A program made the position numbers and the translations under genes. Positions 62,662-64,000 of a stretch of DNA of 64,000 nucleotides are shown one piece after another. Each line of letters opens with the position of its first letter. Position 1 is the stretch's first letter. Below the pieces are notes generated by a model that worked only from the letters and a program-made list of their open reading frames with translations, was not told the origin of the DNA and did no database searches. The stretch comes from Collimonas antrihumi (GTDB lineage Bacteria > Pseudomonadota > Gammaproteobacteria > Burkholderiales > Burkholderiaceae_D): assembly GCF_018304965.1 (NCBI RefSeq), contig NZ_JAGQED010000003.1, positions 212,364-276,363 of the forward strand. Direction: 5' to 3'.

Positions 62662-63316
62662 TCGCATAAACATACAACTCAAGCCGATTGCTCACATCCA
62701 GCTTGTGATATATCGAAGTCAAATGGTTGCACAGCGTATGCTCGGAGATGAACAGCCGCTGCGCCAGCGTTTTATTCGAAGCGCCGCTTCCCTCCACAAT
62801 CGTGTGAATGATTTTTTGTTCCTTGGCTGTCAGTGTTGCTTTCTTTTCCGCTTCAGAGTCAGGTTTGCGCGCAGCCAAAGGGTTCATGAGTTCTCCGAAT
62901 ACCCTGCCGAGCGCCTCACGGTCAAGCCAAAGTTCGCCTTGATGGGTTTTTTCTATTGCCTTCAGCACTTGTTCCGCCGAGGCATCCTTGTGCAATATTC
63001 CCCGTGCACCCCTAAGAACCGCCACATCCAACGTCGCTTGCTTGCGCTCGCCGGTCAGGATCAATACGCGTGACACGCCATTCGCTAGCAGGGTCGGAAG
63101 GATATCAAGGCCGTCTTTTCCATCCAGGTCAAGGTCTAGCAAAATGACATCTGGAAGCAGTTTCTCAAATTTAGCAAGAGCTTCTTCACAATCTCGCGCG
63201 GTTCCGACCACCTCCATCCGTGGTTTCTCACCGTCAATCAATTTACCCAATCCCCACAGCATGGTCTGATGATCGTCGATCAGCATTACGCGAATGGCTG
63301 CATCTACCGGCTTCAT
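62630..63316 (-). CDS. NarL/LuxR-family response regulator
   Basis: A 228-residue regulator: receiver with L-I-D-D-H-Q near 12-17, phosphoacceptor Asp in I-L-L-D-L-D-L-D-G near 60, switch Thr in V-L-I-L-T-G-E and Lys in I-L-H-K-D-A-S near 110. The LuxR HTH is L-T-A-K-E-Q-K-I-I-H near 165, with I-S-E-H-T-L-C-N-H-L-T-S-I-Y-H-K-L near 195. GAGGTG precedes ATG 63316. It lies downstream of a truncated kinase gene on the same strand, and may control the pilus genes that end just beside it. Confidence 0.88.
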   Translation of the reverse strand: MKPVDAAIRVMLIDDHQTMLWGLGKLIDGEKPRMEVVGTARDCEEALAKFEKLLPDVILLDLDLDGKDGLDILPTLLANGVSRVLILTGERKQATLDVAVLRGARGILHKDASAEQVLKAIEKTHQGELWLDREALGRVFGELMNPLAARKPDSEAEKKATLTAKEQKIIHTIVEGSGASNKTLAQRLFISEHTLCNHLTSIYHKLDVSNRLELYVYAIKHQLGSPNP

Positions 63317-63328
63317 GATTTCACCTCT

Positions 63329-63886
63329 TCAAACGGGTATCTCGACTTGTACGGATGTGCCGCCGTCCGTCCCTGACCTCACATGTGCTCTTCCGCCCAG
63401 CGCTGCAGCGCGCTCGGTAATCGAGCGCGGCATGAAGTCGACTGCCGGAGCACCGGCGCCTTCATTCTCGATCTGAATCTTCAACCATCCGTTTGCACAC
63501 TGGAGTTTTACGCATCCCCGTTGCGCGACGGTGTGCTTGCATATATTGCTCAACCCTTCGCGCACGACTTGCATTACCTCCGCAATCAGGCGATCGCTGA
63601 CGTTGAGCTCACCCTCCATGCTGACCTCGATATCGATCCCGTAGAATTCCCTGACTTGCGCAGCTTGCTGACGCAGAACCACGAGAAATACCGGTTCAGT
63701 CTGTCCCAGTGCATTTTTAAATGTTCCAGCATAACGACGTAAATCGCCAATGACCTGTGCTGCCATTGCCATCAATTTGTCGATATCTTCGATTAGTGGA
63801 TTGTCGGCAGAAGCTTTATTGCGCACGGCACTGAGCCCCATTTTCAAGCCGATATACGGTTGGATCGCAGTATCGGTAGTTGTCAA
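63329..63886 (-). pseudogene. Histidine kinase fragment, truncated at the phosphoacceptor box
   Basis: The 185 codons from TTG 63886 encode only the end of a NarX/LiaS-type kinase: D-T-A-I-Q-P-Y-I-G-L-K-M-G-L, dimerisation helices, N-box V-V-R-E-G-L-S-N-I-C-K-H near 112 and a final G-G-R-A-H-V-R-S-G-T-D-G-G-T-S. In intact relatives the text before Q-P-Y is R-D-L-H-D-T-(T/A)-I. Here it is L-T-T-T-D-T-A-I, so the His is gone and so is the whole sensor part, with an in-frame stop just upstream. It could still act as an ATP-binding or phosphatase fragment if translated, but it is best viewed as a broken gene. Confidence 0.72.
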
Positions 63887-63904
63887 TAAAGATGTCGCGT
63901 CACT

Positions 63905-64000
63905 TCAAGCAGCTTGCTTTAGTATTTCCGGCTGAACCCGTTCCGGATTAAGCCAGACCTCGTCCTTCAAATCCCAGTTCCGTGTGGCACCTGACCAACG
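63905..64000 (-). CDS. C-terminal end of an unidentified protein, cut by the window edge
   Basis: The reverse strand is open from the window edge to a TGA at 63905-63907, ending V-W-L-N-P-E-R-V-Q-P-E-I-L-K-Q-A-A. Only 31 codons are visible and I do not recognise the family. It is not in frame with and does not resemble the missing part of the kinase, so foreign sequence abuts the kinase fragment. Confidence 0.35.
   Translation of the reverse strand, partial: RWSGATRNWDLKDEVWLNPERVQPEILKQAA

Noticed and set aside
1..64000. tRNA, rRNA, integrase or prophage genes marking an island
   Set aside because: None was recognised by eye in either strand; a tRNA or covariance-model scan would be needed to exclude small RNA genes.

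Overview
The window looks like chromosomal DNA of a Betaproteobacterium of the order Burkholderiales, probably family Oxalobacteraceae (Collimonas- or Herbaspirillum-like). This is inferred from gene content and protein style: a biotin-independent malonate decarboxylase operon, a tartrate (ttu/dml-like) locus, a BaeSR-linked RND efflux operon and a Tad pilus operon. No rRNA, tRNA, CRISPR array, phage or complete insertion sequence was seen.

Layout. 1-1.0 kb: the start of a lipoprotein gene, then a wrecked higBA toxin-antitoxin pair whose toxin is cut by a 177-bp MITE-like element. 1.2-12.8 kb: malonate use, with a GntR/FCD regulator, a three-gene TRAP importer and mdcA-C-D-E-G-B in tightly overlapping order; an orphan ABC binding protein and a second copy of the same MITE separate mdcH from the rest. 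12.8-21.6 kb: one giant reverse-strand gene for a cyclic beta-1,2-glucan synthase. 21.9-31.6 kb: an Nramp-like transporter, a ferritin-like protein, two small stress-type membrane proteins, then 6-phosphogluconate dehydrogenase, phosphoglucomutase, a GH144-like glucanase and a convergent transketolase. Phosphoglucomutase supplies glucose-1-phosphate, which leads to UDP-glucose, the donor used by the synthase, and GH144-like enzymes act on beta-1,2-glucan, so 12.8-29.5 kb reads as a loose glucan neighbourhood.

32.0-39.4 kb: a glutathione S-transferase under a divergent TetR regulator with a clear operator over its promoter; a cytosolic gamma-glutamyltransferase; a DmlR-like LysR regulator divergent from a tartrate/D-malate dehydrogenase, followed by a doubly truncated pyruvate kinase remnant (position of ttuE) and an MFS carrier. 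A third MITE of the same terminal-repeat type sits inside the carrier gene's terminator with a perfect 12-bp target duplication. 39.5-47.7 kb: baeR and baeS divergent from a membrane-fusion/RND/outer-membrane efflux operon.

47.8-63.9 kb: a second, unrelated MITE-like element with 30-bp inverted ends, then a Tad/Flp pilus operon (short pilin-like gene, prepilin peptidase, CpaB, secretin, small lipoprotein, two tandem Flp pilins, TadE- and TadG-like proteins, TadZ, TadA, TadB, TadC). A GT-C-like membrane protein, a polyprenyl-phosphate glycosyltransferase and a PAP2-family protein follow, suggesting envelope or pilus glycosylation. The end holds a LuxR-type response regulator and a histidine kinase truncated exactly at its phosphoacceptor box, next to unrelated sequence.
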